A stretch of DNA of 7,674 nt from an uncultured Oscillospiraceae bacterium (GTDB lineage Bacteria > Bacillota > Clostridia > Oscillospirales > Oscillospiraceae). Below are positions 1 through 6,166 of this stretch, one piece after another. How positions within the stretch are numbered: position 1 is the stretch's first letter; each line of letters starts with the position of its first letter. The notes beneath the pieces were generated by a model. The model was not told the origin of the DNA and searched no databases. It saw only the letters and a list, made by a program, of their open reading frames with translations. The stretch covers positions 1 through 7,674 of the forward strand of contig CAKTIH010000106.1 in NCBI GenBank assembly GCA_934565615.1, in the 5' to 3' direction. The translations under genes were made by a program, and so were the position numbers.

Positions 1-1
1 G

Positions 2-61
2 ATATACCCCCTGCACCTTGCGGTGCTCGGGATGCTCGTCCTGATCTGCGCAGTTACATAA
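2..61 (+). CDS. C-terminal end of a probable membrane protein (partial)
   Basis: The window opens inside a reading frame of 19 sense codons followed by TAA at 59-61. The translated tail is strongly hydrophobic (it includes LAVLGMLVLICAV) and would end a transmembrane helix directly at the C-terminus. Third codon positions are mostly G or C, as in the neighbouring genes, which supports real coding. The 40-nt gap to the thioesterase start, with no terminator hairpin, suggests one transcript. Too little is visible to name a family. A second frame is also open across this stretch but gives a non-hydrophobic peptide that runs on into the thioesterase gene, so I prefer this reading. Confidence 0.5.
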   Translation: MYPLHLAVLGMLVLICAVT

Positions 62-101
62 AAAATAAAGAAACAGATAAGCGAAAGGAACCCTCTCCCG
101 C

Positions 102-812
102 ATGCATTTCACAGACAAATTGCAGCCGCGCTACAGCGATTATGACAGATATGACAGGCTATATCCGGAATCCATATTGAAGCTTTTTGAGACGGTGGCC
201 GCGCACCATATGAACAGCGTCGGCGACAGCGTGACCAAAGACGGCATTGCGTGGCTGATAACCGACTGGCATCTTGAGATAATGCGCTACCCCGAAAGGG
301 AGGAAGAGCTGAGCGCCGCAACGTGGATCCGCCGCTCGGACAAGCCATATACGATGGACAGGCAGTTCATCATGACGGTCGGGGACGAGCAGGTCATCCG
401 CGCGAGCCTTACTTTTACCCTGTACGATATGCGCAGTAAGCGTCTTGTGCGCATATCCGATGAACTTTTCGACACGTATTCTCCGGAATCGGAGGGCGTA
501 TTTGAAGTCAAGCCGCCGCGCCTGCACGAACCGGAGGAGTGCATCTGCGAGCTGCCGCTCACTATCCGCCGCGCCGATCTCGACTTCAACGACCATGTAC
601 ATAATACTCACTACCTCGGCTACGCTCTCGAAGCGCTGCCCGACGGGGCCTACGGGAACGGGGAATTTTCCTCGATCCGCGTTATATACCATGCGCCCCT
701 AAAGCTTGACACCGAGGCCGTTATCCGCGTGAGCGAAATTGACGGCGGCTATCTCTGCTCCATACGCAGCCGCGACACGCTCCATACGCTCATTGAGTTG
801 AAAAACAAATAA
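102..812 (+). CDS. Acyl-ACP thioesterase (FatA/FatB-like, double hotdog)
   Basis: This enzyme should hydrolyse acyl-acyl carrier protein in the cytosol to free fatty acid and ACP. At 236 residues it fits the bacterial acyl-ACP thioesterase family, which has two tandem hotdog domains (here about 1-125 and 140-236). The N-terminal RYSDYDRYDRLYP at 10-22 is the usual opening of hotdog 1. The second domain carries DLDFNDHVHNTHYLGY (159-174), equivalent to the plant FatB D-x-N-x-H active site, giving D161, N163 and H165. The glutamate expected further on, in the Y-x-x-E segment, appears to be proline (P199 after Y196). This is my alignment from memory. The start is set by AAAGGA 11 nt upstream and by the family N-terminus. 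etfB follows after 45 nt with no terminator, so co-transcription is likely. Chain-length preference cannot be told; gut Firmicutes homologues often make medium or long chains. Confidence 0.88.
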   Translation: MHFTDKLQPRYSDYDRYDRLYPESILKLFETVAAHHMNSVGDSVTKDGIAWLITDWHLEIMRYPEREEELSAATWIRRSDKPYTMDRQFIMTVGDEQVIRASLTFTLYDMRSKRLVRISDELFDTYSPESEGVFEVKPPRLHEPEECICELPLTIRRADLDFNDHVHNTHYLGYALEALPDGAYGNGEFSSIRVIYHAPLKLDTEAVIRVSEIDGGYLCSIRSRDTLHTLIELKNK

Positions 813-857
813 GAAGTAAGAAAATAAAATTTATATAAAACTGAAAGGTGGCACAGC

Positions 858-1646
858 ATGCTTAAAATTCTTGTATGCGTCAAGCAGGTCCCGGACGTTG
901 ACCAGATGCGCATGGACCCCGAAACGGGCAACCTCATCCGCGCCGGTGTACCCGCTATACTCAACCCTCTGGACGCAAACGCTCTTTCCGCGGCGGTAAA
1001 GGTCAAGGAGACCTACGGCGCGGAGATCACGCTTATCACTATGGGGCCTCCCGCCGCGGAAACGGTGCTGCGTGAATGCCTCGCTGTCGGCGCCGACAAG
1101 GCGATCCTCGTTACCGACCGCGCCTTCGGCAACGCCGATACCCTTGCGACGAGCTATTCCATCGTCTCCGCCGCGAACACCGCGGGTAAGTTCGACCTGA
1201 TCTTCTGCGGCAAAGAGACTCTTGACGGTGCGACCGGCCAGATGGGTAGCCAGCTTGCCGAGCGCTTTGACGCGGCACAGATAACCAGCGCCTCCCTTAT
1301 AAAGGATATCGATCTTGAAAACAAAAAGCTCACCGTTGAGCGCGAGCTTGAAGAAGGGACGGAGACTCTTGAGGTCACCATGCCCTGCCTCTTCACCATG
1401 GAAAAGAAGAACTATCCTCTCCGCCTTCCCAGTCTCAAGAACTGGATGGCCTCCAAGAAGGCCGTCATAACGACGCTCACCTCCAAGGACATACCCGGTC
1501 TTGACCTTGACCGCATCGGCGACCCCGGCTCTCCCACAAAGGTGCCGCGCATGTTCCCGCCGGTCATGCCGGAGCCCGGCGTCATGCTCGATGAGGGCAG
1601 CACGGAAGCGACCATCACAAAGCTCATTTCGCTTATCAAGGACTGA
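858..1646 (+). CDS. etfB: Electron transfer flavoprotein, beta subunit
   Basis: EtfB pairs with EtfA to form a soluble heterodimer that carries electrons to or from acyl-CoA dehydrogenases. In many clostridia the beta subunit holds the FAD that bifurcates electrons from NADH to ferredoxin and crotonyl-CoA. The 262 residues match the family length. The opening ILVCVKQVPD (4-13), NPLDANAL (36-43), the GADKAILVTDRAF segment (78-90) and the nucleotide-binding CGKETLDGATGQMGSQLAE (117-135) are all characteristic. The C-terminal arm, starting near GSPTKV (224-229), is the part that reaches to the partner. AGGTGG six nt upstream decides the start. etfA follows after 14 nt. Whether this protein bifurcates or only carries single electrons is not settled by motifs visible here; the clostridial type makes bifurcation plausible. 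Confidence 0.95.
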   Translation: MLKILVCVKQVPDVDQMRMDPETGNLIRAGVPAILNPLDANALSAAVKVKETYGAEITLITMGPPAAETVLRECLAVGADKAILVTDRAFGNADTLATSYSIVSAANTAGKFDLIFCGKETLDGATGQMGSQLAERFDAAQITSASLIKDIDLENKKLTVERELEEGTETLEVTMPCLFTMEKKNYPLRLPSLKNWMASKKAVITTLTSKDIPGLDLDRIGDPGSPTKVPRMFPPVMPEPGVMLDEGSTEATITKLISLIKD

Positions 1647-1660
1647 GAGGGGGAGCAGCT

Positions 1661-2653
1661 ATGGATAAGAAGAACTTCAAGAACATGTGGGTATACATAG
1701 AGCATGACGGCAAGCAGGTCCACCCCGTCGCGCTCGAGCTGTGCTGCGAAACGCGCAGGCTGTGCGATGAATCCGGTGATAAGCTCATCGCCGTTATTGC
1801 CGGTACCCTCCCCGAGAGCGAGATCGATAAGATCAAGGACTGCGGTATAGACGGCGTCATCTACGTCTCCGGCACCGGCTACGACAGATACAATACCGAA
1901 GCCTACACTAACCTCTTCACCGTTCTCTGCCGCAAGTATAACCCATCTGCCGTCTTTGTCGGCGGCACGACCAACGGGCGCGACTTTGCCCCGCGCTTTG
2001 CAGCCCGCCTTGAGACCGGCTGCACCAGCGACGCGACCGAGCTCATCTATAACGCCGAGACTACCGACATTGAGTTTGTCGAGCCCGCCGCCGGCGGCAA
2101 GATCATGGCCGTCATAACCATTCCCGTGCTCCGCCCGCAGGTCGGCACGATACGCCCCGGCACCTTCAAGTATGCCCCCACCGGCAGAAAGGCCGAGATA
2201 GAGGAGATACACGAAGAGGTCTCCTTCCCCGTGAGCGAGATACGCACAAAGTTCCTCGGCTTCACTGCGGACTCCTTCGACCCCGAGCTCGACATCGCAA
2301 ACTGCGAGACTATCGTCTGCGTCGGCGCGGGCATGAAGAACGAGAGCCTGCCGAAGTACCGCGAGCTTGCGGCGCTGCTCGGCGGCAAGATCGCATGCAC
2401 CCGTCCGATCGTTGACCGTGAGCTTCTGCCCTATAAGCTTCAGGTCGGCCAGTCCGGTGTCATGATAAAGCCCAAGCTCTATATCGGCTTCGGTATCTCG
2501 GGCGCGGTGAACCACGTCACCGGCGTCGACGCGGGTAAGTTCATCGCCGTCAATAAGGACCCCCACGCCCCCATCTTCAACTACTGCGACTACGGCATAG
2601 TCGGAGACATGGACGAGGTCTGCGACGAGATGATCCGCCAGCTCAAGAAGTAA
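1661..2653 (+). CDS. etfA: Electron transfer flavoprotein, alpha subunit
   Basis: EtfA binds the electron-carrying FAD and completes the EtfAB heterodimer in the cytosol. The 330 residues divide into an N-terminal Rossmann-like domain (about 1-200) and a C-terminal FAD domain (about 205-330). The latter shows VGAGM (221-225), CTRPIVD (246-252), QVGQSG (261-266), KLYIGFGISGAVNH (272-285), AVNKDPHAPIF (296-306) and DYGIVGD (310-316), the standard flavin and ADP contacts. There is no extra N-terminal ferredoxin domain, unlike some clostridial EtfA proteins. The start follows a purine-rich AGAGGGGGA stretch at 1646-1654 that overlaps the etfB stop region, so translation is probably coupled. A strong hairpin terminator begins 15 nt after the stop. 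No acyl-CoA dehydrogenase, lactate dehydrogenase or FixCX gene is adjacent downstream, so the redox partner must be upstream of the window or unlinked. Confidence 0.95.
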   Translation: MDKKNFKNMWVYIEHDGKQVHPVALELCCETRRLCDESGDKLIAVIAGTLPESEIDKIKDCGIDGVIYVSGTGYDRYNTEAYTNLFTVLCRKYNPSAVFVGGTTNGRDFAPRFAARLETGCTSDATELIYNAETTDIEFVEPAAGGKIMAVITIPVLRPQVGTIRPGTFKYAPTGRKAEIEEIHEEVSFPVSEIRTKFLGFTADSFDPELDIANCETIVCVGAGMKNESLPKYRELAALLGGKIACTRPIVDRELLPYKLQVGQSGVMIKPKLYIGFGISGAVNHVTGVDAGKFIAVNKDPHAPIFNYCDYGIVGDMDEVCDEMIRQLKK

Positions 2654-2665
2654 AATAATAAACGC

Positions 2666-2712
2666 AAAAAAACCGGGACAACACTCATTACATTGGGCGT
2701 TGTCCCGGTTTT
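2666..2712. terminator. Bidirectional intrinsic terminator between etfA and the flavodoxin gene
   Basis: A perfect 14-bp stem (AAAACCGGGACAAC at 2669-2682 pairing with GTTGTCCCGGTTTT at 2699-2712) encloses a 16-nt loop. Read on the + strand it ends in four T, 15 nt after the etfA stop. Read on the - strand it ends in seven T (A-run 2666-2672), 8 nt after the flavodoxin stop. It should therefore stop both convergent transcripts, more strongly on the - strand. Confidence 0.92.
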
Positions 2713-2720
2713 ACGTTGTA

Positions 2721-3191
2721 TCAGAGCTGCCCGAGTAAGGCGGCGATGGCGCTGTCAGAGGCTCCGTTCAGCATCTTTCCGGACTTCCAAATGACAGCGG
2801 GGTACTTTGCTTTCAGCTCCTTCTCGGCCTTTGCCACGGTGCTCCCGCCGGAGGTGGCAAAGCAGACGGCAGTCTTACCGGAGAGGTCGCAGGCATCAAG
2901 AAACGTCTCTATGATGCGCGGCGCGGTGTACCACCAGATCGGAAAGCCGATGAACACGGTGTCATACCCGCTCATGTCCTGCGGTAGCGCGGCGATCTCC
3001 GGACGGGAAGCAGGGTCGTTCATCTCTACGCTGCTGCGGCTGTGCTTATCCATCCAGTTGAGGTCGGCGCGGGTATAGGGGACGGTGGGTCTTATTTCAA
3101 AGATATCCGCTCCCGCCGATTTGGCGAGTTTCTCCGCGGCATTTTTCGTGACGCCGCTCGCGGAAAAATAGACGACTAATTTGTTGCTCAT
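2721..3191 (-). CDS. Flavodoxin (short-chain, Flavodoxin_4-like)
   Basis: A small cytosolic FMN protein that shuttles electrons or acts as an FMN-dependent reductase. All 156 residues fit one flavodoxin fold. The FMN phosphate loop is YFSASGVTKNAAEKLA (8-23). A mid-region typical of the Flavodoxin_4 type follows, with VPYTRADLNWMDKHSRSS (37-54) and NDPASRPEI (58-66). IGFPIWWYTAPRI (81-93) gives aromatic residues to stack on the flavin, and FATSGGS (111-117) is the last FMN loop. AGGAGG at 3200-3205, 8 nt from ATG, fixes the start. It lies 50 nt downstream of the MATE gene on the same strand with no terminator between, so the two probably share a transcript. This subclass is common in Firmicutes, but the electron partners are usually unknown; it need not substitute for ferredoxin. 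Confidence 0.92.
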   Translation of the reverse strand: MSNKLVVYFSASGVTKNAAEKLAKSAGADIFEIRPTVPYTRADLNWMDKHSRSSVEMNDPASRPEIAALPQDMSGYDTVFIGFPIWWYTAPRIIETFLDACDLSGKTAVCFATSGGSTVAKAEKELKAKYPAVIWKSGKMLNGASDSAIAALLGQL

Positions 3192-3241
3192 TTAAGTTTC
3201 CTCCTGTTGTTTATATTAAGGCTTTGCAGCCATTGGGCAAG

Positions 3242-4594
3242 CTATGCCTTGTACATTTCCCACATACGCGGCTCGTATTTTTTGTACATATACACCGCAA
3301 GTGAGAAAGCCAGCAGGTCGGAGACGCTCTGGCTTATCTGCACGCCGAGCAGCCCGAGCGGCAGCGGCAGCAGCATGACCGCGGGGATGAAGAACAGGCC
3401 CTGCCGTGCGGCGGCGAGGAGACTTGCAGGGCTGGTATAGCCGCAGGTCTGGAACATCATGTTGTTCATTATCACCCAGCCGACGAGCGGGAGCGTCACG
3501 CACTGGCAGCGCAGGGCGAAGGAGCCGATGGCGATGACCTCGGCGTCACCCTGACGGAACAGGGCGATGAGCCTTTCAGAGAACGCGAAGCCCAATGCCG
3601 CCGTCACCAGCAGGACGACCGACGCGACCTTGACGCCGAACCAGAACGCCTTTTCGACGCGCTCACGCTTGCCCGCACCGTAGTTGAAGCCGCAGACCGG
3701 CTGGAAGCCCTGCCCGAAGCCTATCACCGCCGAGCCCGCAAACTGGCTTATGCGCCCGACGATCGACATTGCCGCGATAGCCGCGTCCCCGTAGGGCCCG
3801 GCGGCGCGGTTGAGCATCATGACCGAGAGACTCGCAAGCCCCTGCCGCACAAGCGAGGGCAGCCCGCCGCCGAAAATCTGCCCGATAACGGACGGCATGC
3901 AGCGCACGTATCTGAACTTGAGCGGCACACAGCCCGCGCGTTTCAGCGCCCAGAGCAGTATCACAAAGCTCACAAGCTGGCTGAGCGCGGTAGCCGCCGC
4001 CGCACCCGCAACGCCCATGCTAAAGGTGAAGATGAACAGCGGATCGAGCGCGACGTTCAGCACCGCGCCCGAGGTGATGCCGATCATGCCGAAGTTCGCG
4101 TTGCCTTGGAGACGGAGCTGATTATTGAGCACGAGCGCCGCCGTCATATACGGTGCGGCAAAAAGTATATACCGCATGTATTCTTTGGCATATGGCAGTA
4201 TCGTCGCCGTCGAGCCGAGGAGCCGCGCGAGAGGTTCGATGAGCAGCTGACCGAGGACGCATATTATAAGCCCCGTGCCGATGGCTCCCGCAAAGCCGCA
4301 GGCGGCCAGCTTCTCCGCGTCCTCCACATCTCCAGCTCCGAGGTGCCGGGAGATGGAATTGCCCGAGCCGTGCCCGAAGAAAAAGCCCGTCGCTTGAATG
4401 ATCGCCATCAGCGGCAGCGCGACGCCCACCGCGCCCGTCGCGGCGTTGGAGCCGAGCTTGCCGACAAAGTAGGTATCGGCCATGTTATACAGCGCCGTTA
4501 TGAGCATGCTTATTATCGTCGGCACGGCCATGCGGCAAATAAGCCCCTCGACCGGGGCCGTGAGCATCATCTTCTGTTTTTCCGTCTGCGTCAT
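3242..4594 (-). CDS. MATE family multidrug/toxin efflux transporter (MepA/DinF-like)
   Basis: A cytoplasmic-membrane antiporter that exports cationic drugs or metabolites using a Na+ or H+ gradient. The 450 residues and about 12 hydrophobic segments match the MATE family, with two halves of six helices. Recognisable motifs include ALYNMADTYFVGKLG (34-48) in the first half, LNVALDPLFIF (179-189) at the end of the first half, and GFGQGFQPVCGFNYGAGKRERVEKAF (292-317, split here by position only) in the second. The basic C-terminus YKKYEPRMWEMYKA lies in the cytosol. The start gives the usual short polar N-terminus before LTAPVEGLI; its Shine-Dalgarno site (AAAGAG, 4604-4609) is weak. It is first in a two-gene unit with flavodoxin and diverges from the 4733 operon. 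Substrate cannot be inferred. Confidence 0.93.
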   Translation of the reverse strand: MTQTEKQKMMLTAPVEGLICRMAVPTIISMLITALYNMADTYFVGKLGSNAATGAVGVALPLMAIIQATGFFFGHGSGNSISRHLGAGDVEDAEKLAACGFAGAIGTGLIICVLGQLLIEPLARLLGSTATILPYAKEYMRYILFAAPYMTAALVLNNQLRLQGNANFGMIGITSGAVLNVALDPLFIFTFSMGVAGAAAATALSQLVSFVILLWALKRAGCVPLKFRYVRCMPSVIGQIFGGGLPSLVRQGLASLSVMMLNRAAGPYGDAAIAAMSIVGRISQFAGSAVIGFGQGFQPVCGFNYGAGKRERVEKAFWFGVKVASVVLLVTAALGFAFSERLIALFRQGDAEVIAIGSFALRCQCVTLPLVGWVIMNNMMFQTCGYTSPASLLAAARQGLFFIPAVMLLPLPLGLLGVQISQSVSDLLAFSLAVYMYKKYEPRMWEMYKA

Positions 4595-4624
4595 CTGAAC
4601 GTACTCTTTCTCTTTTTTATAAAT

Positions 4625-4654
4625 ATTTTAGCACATAAGTATGTGTCCGCGCAA
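4625..4654 (-). promoter_or_regulatory. Candidate promoter for the MATE-flavodoxin unit
   Basis: On the - strand, TAAAAT (plus coordinates 4625-4630) is preceded by TGC, making an extended -10 element (TGnTAAAAT, five of six positions matching TATAAT). TTGCGC (4649-4654) lies 18 nt upstream and is a weak -35. The predicted start is about 24 nt before the MATE ATG. The -10 is convincing; the -35 matches only in TTG, so activation or weak basal use is possible. Confidence 0.5.
4632..4645. promoter_or_regulatory. 14-bp palindrome, candidate operator in the divergent promoter region
   Basis: CACATAAGTATGTG is a perfect 6-bp inverted repeat (CACATA/TATGTG) around a 2-nt centre. It lies wholly inside the spacer between the candidate -35 and -10 of the MATE promoter, and 21 nt upstream of the -35 of the opposite promoter. 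That placement suits a dimeric regulator, for example of TetR, MarR or MerR type. No such regulator gene is encoded in the window. Confidence 0.4.
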
Positions 4655-4666
4655 GCAAAAGACCTT

Positions 4667-4695
4667 TTGACACCGGAGCACGGCAGTGATATTAT
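4667..4695 (+). promoter_or_regulatory. Sigma-A-type promoter for the DUF5058/M20 operon
   Basis: A perfect TTGACA (-35, 4667-4672) and TATTAT (-10, 4690-4695) are separated by an ideal 17-nt spacer, and the -10 carries an upstream TGA (extended -10). Transcription should begin near 4702, leaving a leader of about 30 nt, too short for a riboswitch. This is the best promoter match in the window. Confidence 0.8.
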
Positions 4696-4732
4696 TAAGT
4701 CAATCTTATCGTAAAGAAAAGAGGGATAACAT

Positions 4733-5482
4733 ATGGGTATTCTTTCGCTGCTCAACAGCGCTCCGATGTATGCCATCTGCGGTGGGATAATCGCCTTTGT
4801 CGCCGCCGTGTGCATCGTGTTCATGGTCCGCGCCTACCGCGCCGGTATCGCCATGGGGATGGACCCGGTGAAGCTCAAGCGCGCGATCACCTCCAGCGCC
4901 ACGTTTTCCGTCCTGCCGAGCGTCGGCATCCTCCTGGGCGTCATCGCGCTCTCCGGAAGCCTCGGCACACCGTGGCCGTGGCTGCGCCTGTCCGTCATCG
5001 GCGCGCTGCATTATGAGACGCAGGTCGCGCAGGCAGCGGCAGAGGCCGTCGGAATCGGCGGGCTCTCCGCGGCGGACATGACCGCGCAGGCATTTTCCAC
5101 CATTGCGCTCCTGATGAGCGTGTGCATCATGTGGGGCATGGTTCTGTCGGTGTTCTTCAATAAGCGCTATCTCGGCCGTCTCGGCGGCGGCAAAAAGGCA
5201 GGTACAGGCGGCGCGGGCTTCGGCGATATCGCCATGACCGCGATGTTCATCGGCCTTGTCTCGGCGTACATAGGCAGCTATATCGGCACCATTGTTTCGG
5301 GAAACGGCCTGTTTACCTTTACCGGCAACGTCATGCCGCTCATCGTCGCGGTTGTCTCGGGCGCTGTGATGGCGCTGTTCGTGTACCTTGCGGAAAAGAA
5401 AAAGCAGGGCTGGGTCGACAGCTTCTCCGTTGCCGGCAGCATGCTTATCGGCATGGCGGCTGCCGTGCTCATAAAGCTTTAA
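4733..5482 (+). CDS. DUF5058-like multispanning membrane protein
   Basis: I recognise this as resembling the DUF5058 family of clostridial membrane proteins, whose function is unknown. The 249 residues contain about six hydrophobic segments: roughly 12-33, 55-76, 118-142, 166-190, 199-220 and 230-247. The second is followed by GTPWPWLRLSVIGALHYE (78-95), a proline- and tryptophan-rich stretch that could be a re-entrant or pore-lining loop and includes charged R85 and E95. A glycine-rich cytosolic linker (GGGKKAGTGGAG, 151-162) splits the protein into two parts. No signal peptide, ATPase or enzyme motif is seen. GAGGG at 4721-4725 supports the start. It is the first gene behind a strong promoter and is followed at 12 nt by another membrane protein and then an M20 hydrolase, which suggests a permease component. 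The family name comes from memory of its length and motifs; the substrate is unknown. Confidence 0.75.
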   Translation: MGILSLLNSAPMYAICGGIIAFVAAVCIVFMVRAYRAGIAMGMDPVKLKRAITSSATFSVLPSVGILLGVIALSGSLGTPWPWLRLSVIGALHYETQVAQAAAEAVGIGGLSAADMTAQAFSTIALLMSVCIMWGMVLSVFFNKRYLGRLGGGKKAGTGGAGFGDIAMTAMFIGLVSAYIGSYIGTIVSGNGLFTFTGNVMPLIVAVVSGAVMALFVYLAEKKKQGWVDSFSVAGSMLIGMAAAVLIKL

Positions 5483-5489
5483 GGAGGTG
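5481..5489 (+). promoter_or_regulatory. Ideal Shine-Dalgarno site overlapping the upstream stop codon
   Basis: AAGGAGGTG, complementary to the 16S rRNA tail over its full length, begins inside the TAA stop of the DUF5058-like gene, with its AGGAGG core 7 nt before the next ATG at 5495. It is the strongest ribosome binding site in the window and implies that the second membrane protein is made at least as abundantly as the first. Confidence 0.85.
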
Positions 5490-5494
5490 CGGAT

Positions 5495-6166
5495 ATGGAT
5501 AAAAATTACTTTGAGCGCTACAATTCCCGCACACATACCATCGGGCGCATAAGCTCGGTTATCGTTCTCATAATGCTTGTCGGCGCGCCGTTTCTCATCG
5601 GCGCGTACCTCGGCGCAATGCCCGACCTCGGCGCAGCGGCCAAGGCCTTTATCTCCGTCGGCCTTGTGTGGACGGTGAGCAGCGTTGTGGAGTTCCTCGT
5701 CTACACGCCGATGCTCGGCGCGGGCGGCGGCTACCTCGCGTTCATTACAGGCAACCTCATAAATATGAAGATACCCTGCGCCGTCAACGCGCGCGATATC
5801 GTCGGCGCAAAGACCGGCACGCCGGAGAATGAGATCATCTCCACGCTCTCGATCGCGACATCCTCGCTCGTGACGATAGTCGTGCTCGCGCTCGGCGTGC
5901 TGCTGCTCGTGCCGCTCCAGCCGGTGCTCCAGAGCCCGGCGCTTCAGCCCGCGTTTGAAAACGTCGTCCCCGCACTCTTCGGCGCGATGGCGTATAAGTA
6001 TTTCCGCGGCAACATGAAGATCGCGGCGGCACCGCTGTTTATCATGAGCATGCTGTTTGTGTTCGTTCCGTCGCTTACCGCGTCGACGAGCTTCATGATA
6101 ATCCCATCCGGTGCTATGGCCATCGGCATCGCGTACCTGCTCTATAAGAAGGGGGCGAAGGCATGA
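5495..6166 (+). CDS. Second membrane protein of the DUF5058/M20 operon, function unknown
   Basis: I do not recognise a named family. The 223 residues form about six membrane segments, roughly 17-39, 50-70, 75-90, 117-141, 155-170 and 175-217 (probably two helices in the last). Between the second and fourth lies TPMLGAGGGYLAFITGN (71-87), a glycine-rich, proline-led motif of the kind used as a substrate- or ion-binding break in transporter helices. A polar loop with KIPCAVNARDIVGAKTGTPENE (92-113, by position) follows and holds most of the charged residues. The N-terminus is polar and cytosolic-looking; the C-terminus ends in basic YKKGAKA. It is tightly placed between a DUF5058-like gene and an M20 hydrolase and overlaps the latter by ATGA. 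The plausible role is the second subunit of a heteromeric transporter; this is inference from context and composition. Confidence 0.85.
   Translation: MDKNYFERYNSRTHTIGRISSVIVLIMLVGAPFLIGAYLGAMPDLGAAAKAFISVGLVWTVSSVVEFLVYTPMLGAGGGYLAFITGNLINMKIPCAVNARDIVGAKTGTPENEIISTLSIATSSLVTIVVLALGVLLLVPLQPVLQSPALQPAFENVVPALFGAMAYKYFRGNMKIAAAPLFIMSMLFVFVPSLTASTSFMIIPSGAMAIGIAYLLYKKGAKA

Noticed and set aside
139..160. Short tandem repeat TATGACAGA/TATGACAGG near the thioesterase N-terminus
   Set aside because: It encodes YDRYDR in the conserved opening strand of the family. A two-copy 9-nt repeat is explained by codon choice and does not change the frame.
707..712. TTGACA inside the thioesterase gene
   Set aside because: No -10-like hexamer lies 16-18 nt downstream, and the bases are explained by codons.
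798..839. Possible promoter in front of etfB (TTGAAA at 798-803, TAAAAT at 825-830, TATAAA at 834-839)
   Set aside because: Spacers are wrong (21 nt or more) and no -35 fits the later -10. The AT-rich gap is more likely just an intergenic leader within the thioesterase-etfBA transcript.
1412..2566. Long open frame on the - strand (384 codons) opposite etfB/etfA
   Set aside because: It is antisense to two clearly recognised genes. Its low-complexity Ala/Gly/Asp/Leu-rich translation is typical of the complement of GC-rich coding sequence, and no family motif is visible.
4106..4714. Open frame on the + strand (202 codons) running from the MATE gene into the divergent promoter region
   Set aside because: Most of it is antisense to MATE codons, with an arginine-rich translation. 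It crosses both promoters, so it is a shadow of the real gene.
4706..5536. Open frame on the - strand (276 codons) opposite the DUF5058-like gene
   Set aside because: The translation is rich in His, Arg, Asp and Ala without motifs, as expected from the complement of a membrane-protein gene. The + strand has a strong promoter, ribosome binding site and coherent membrane topology.
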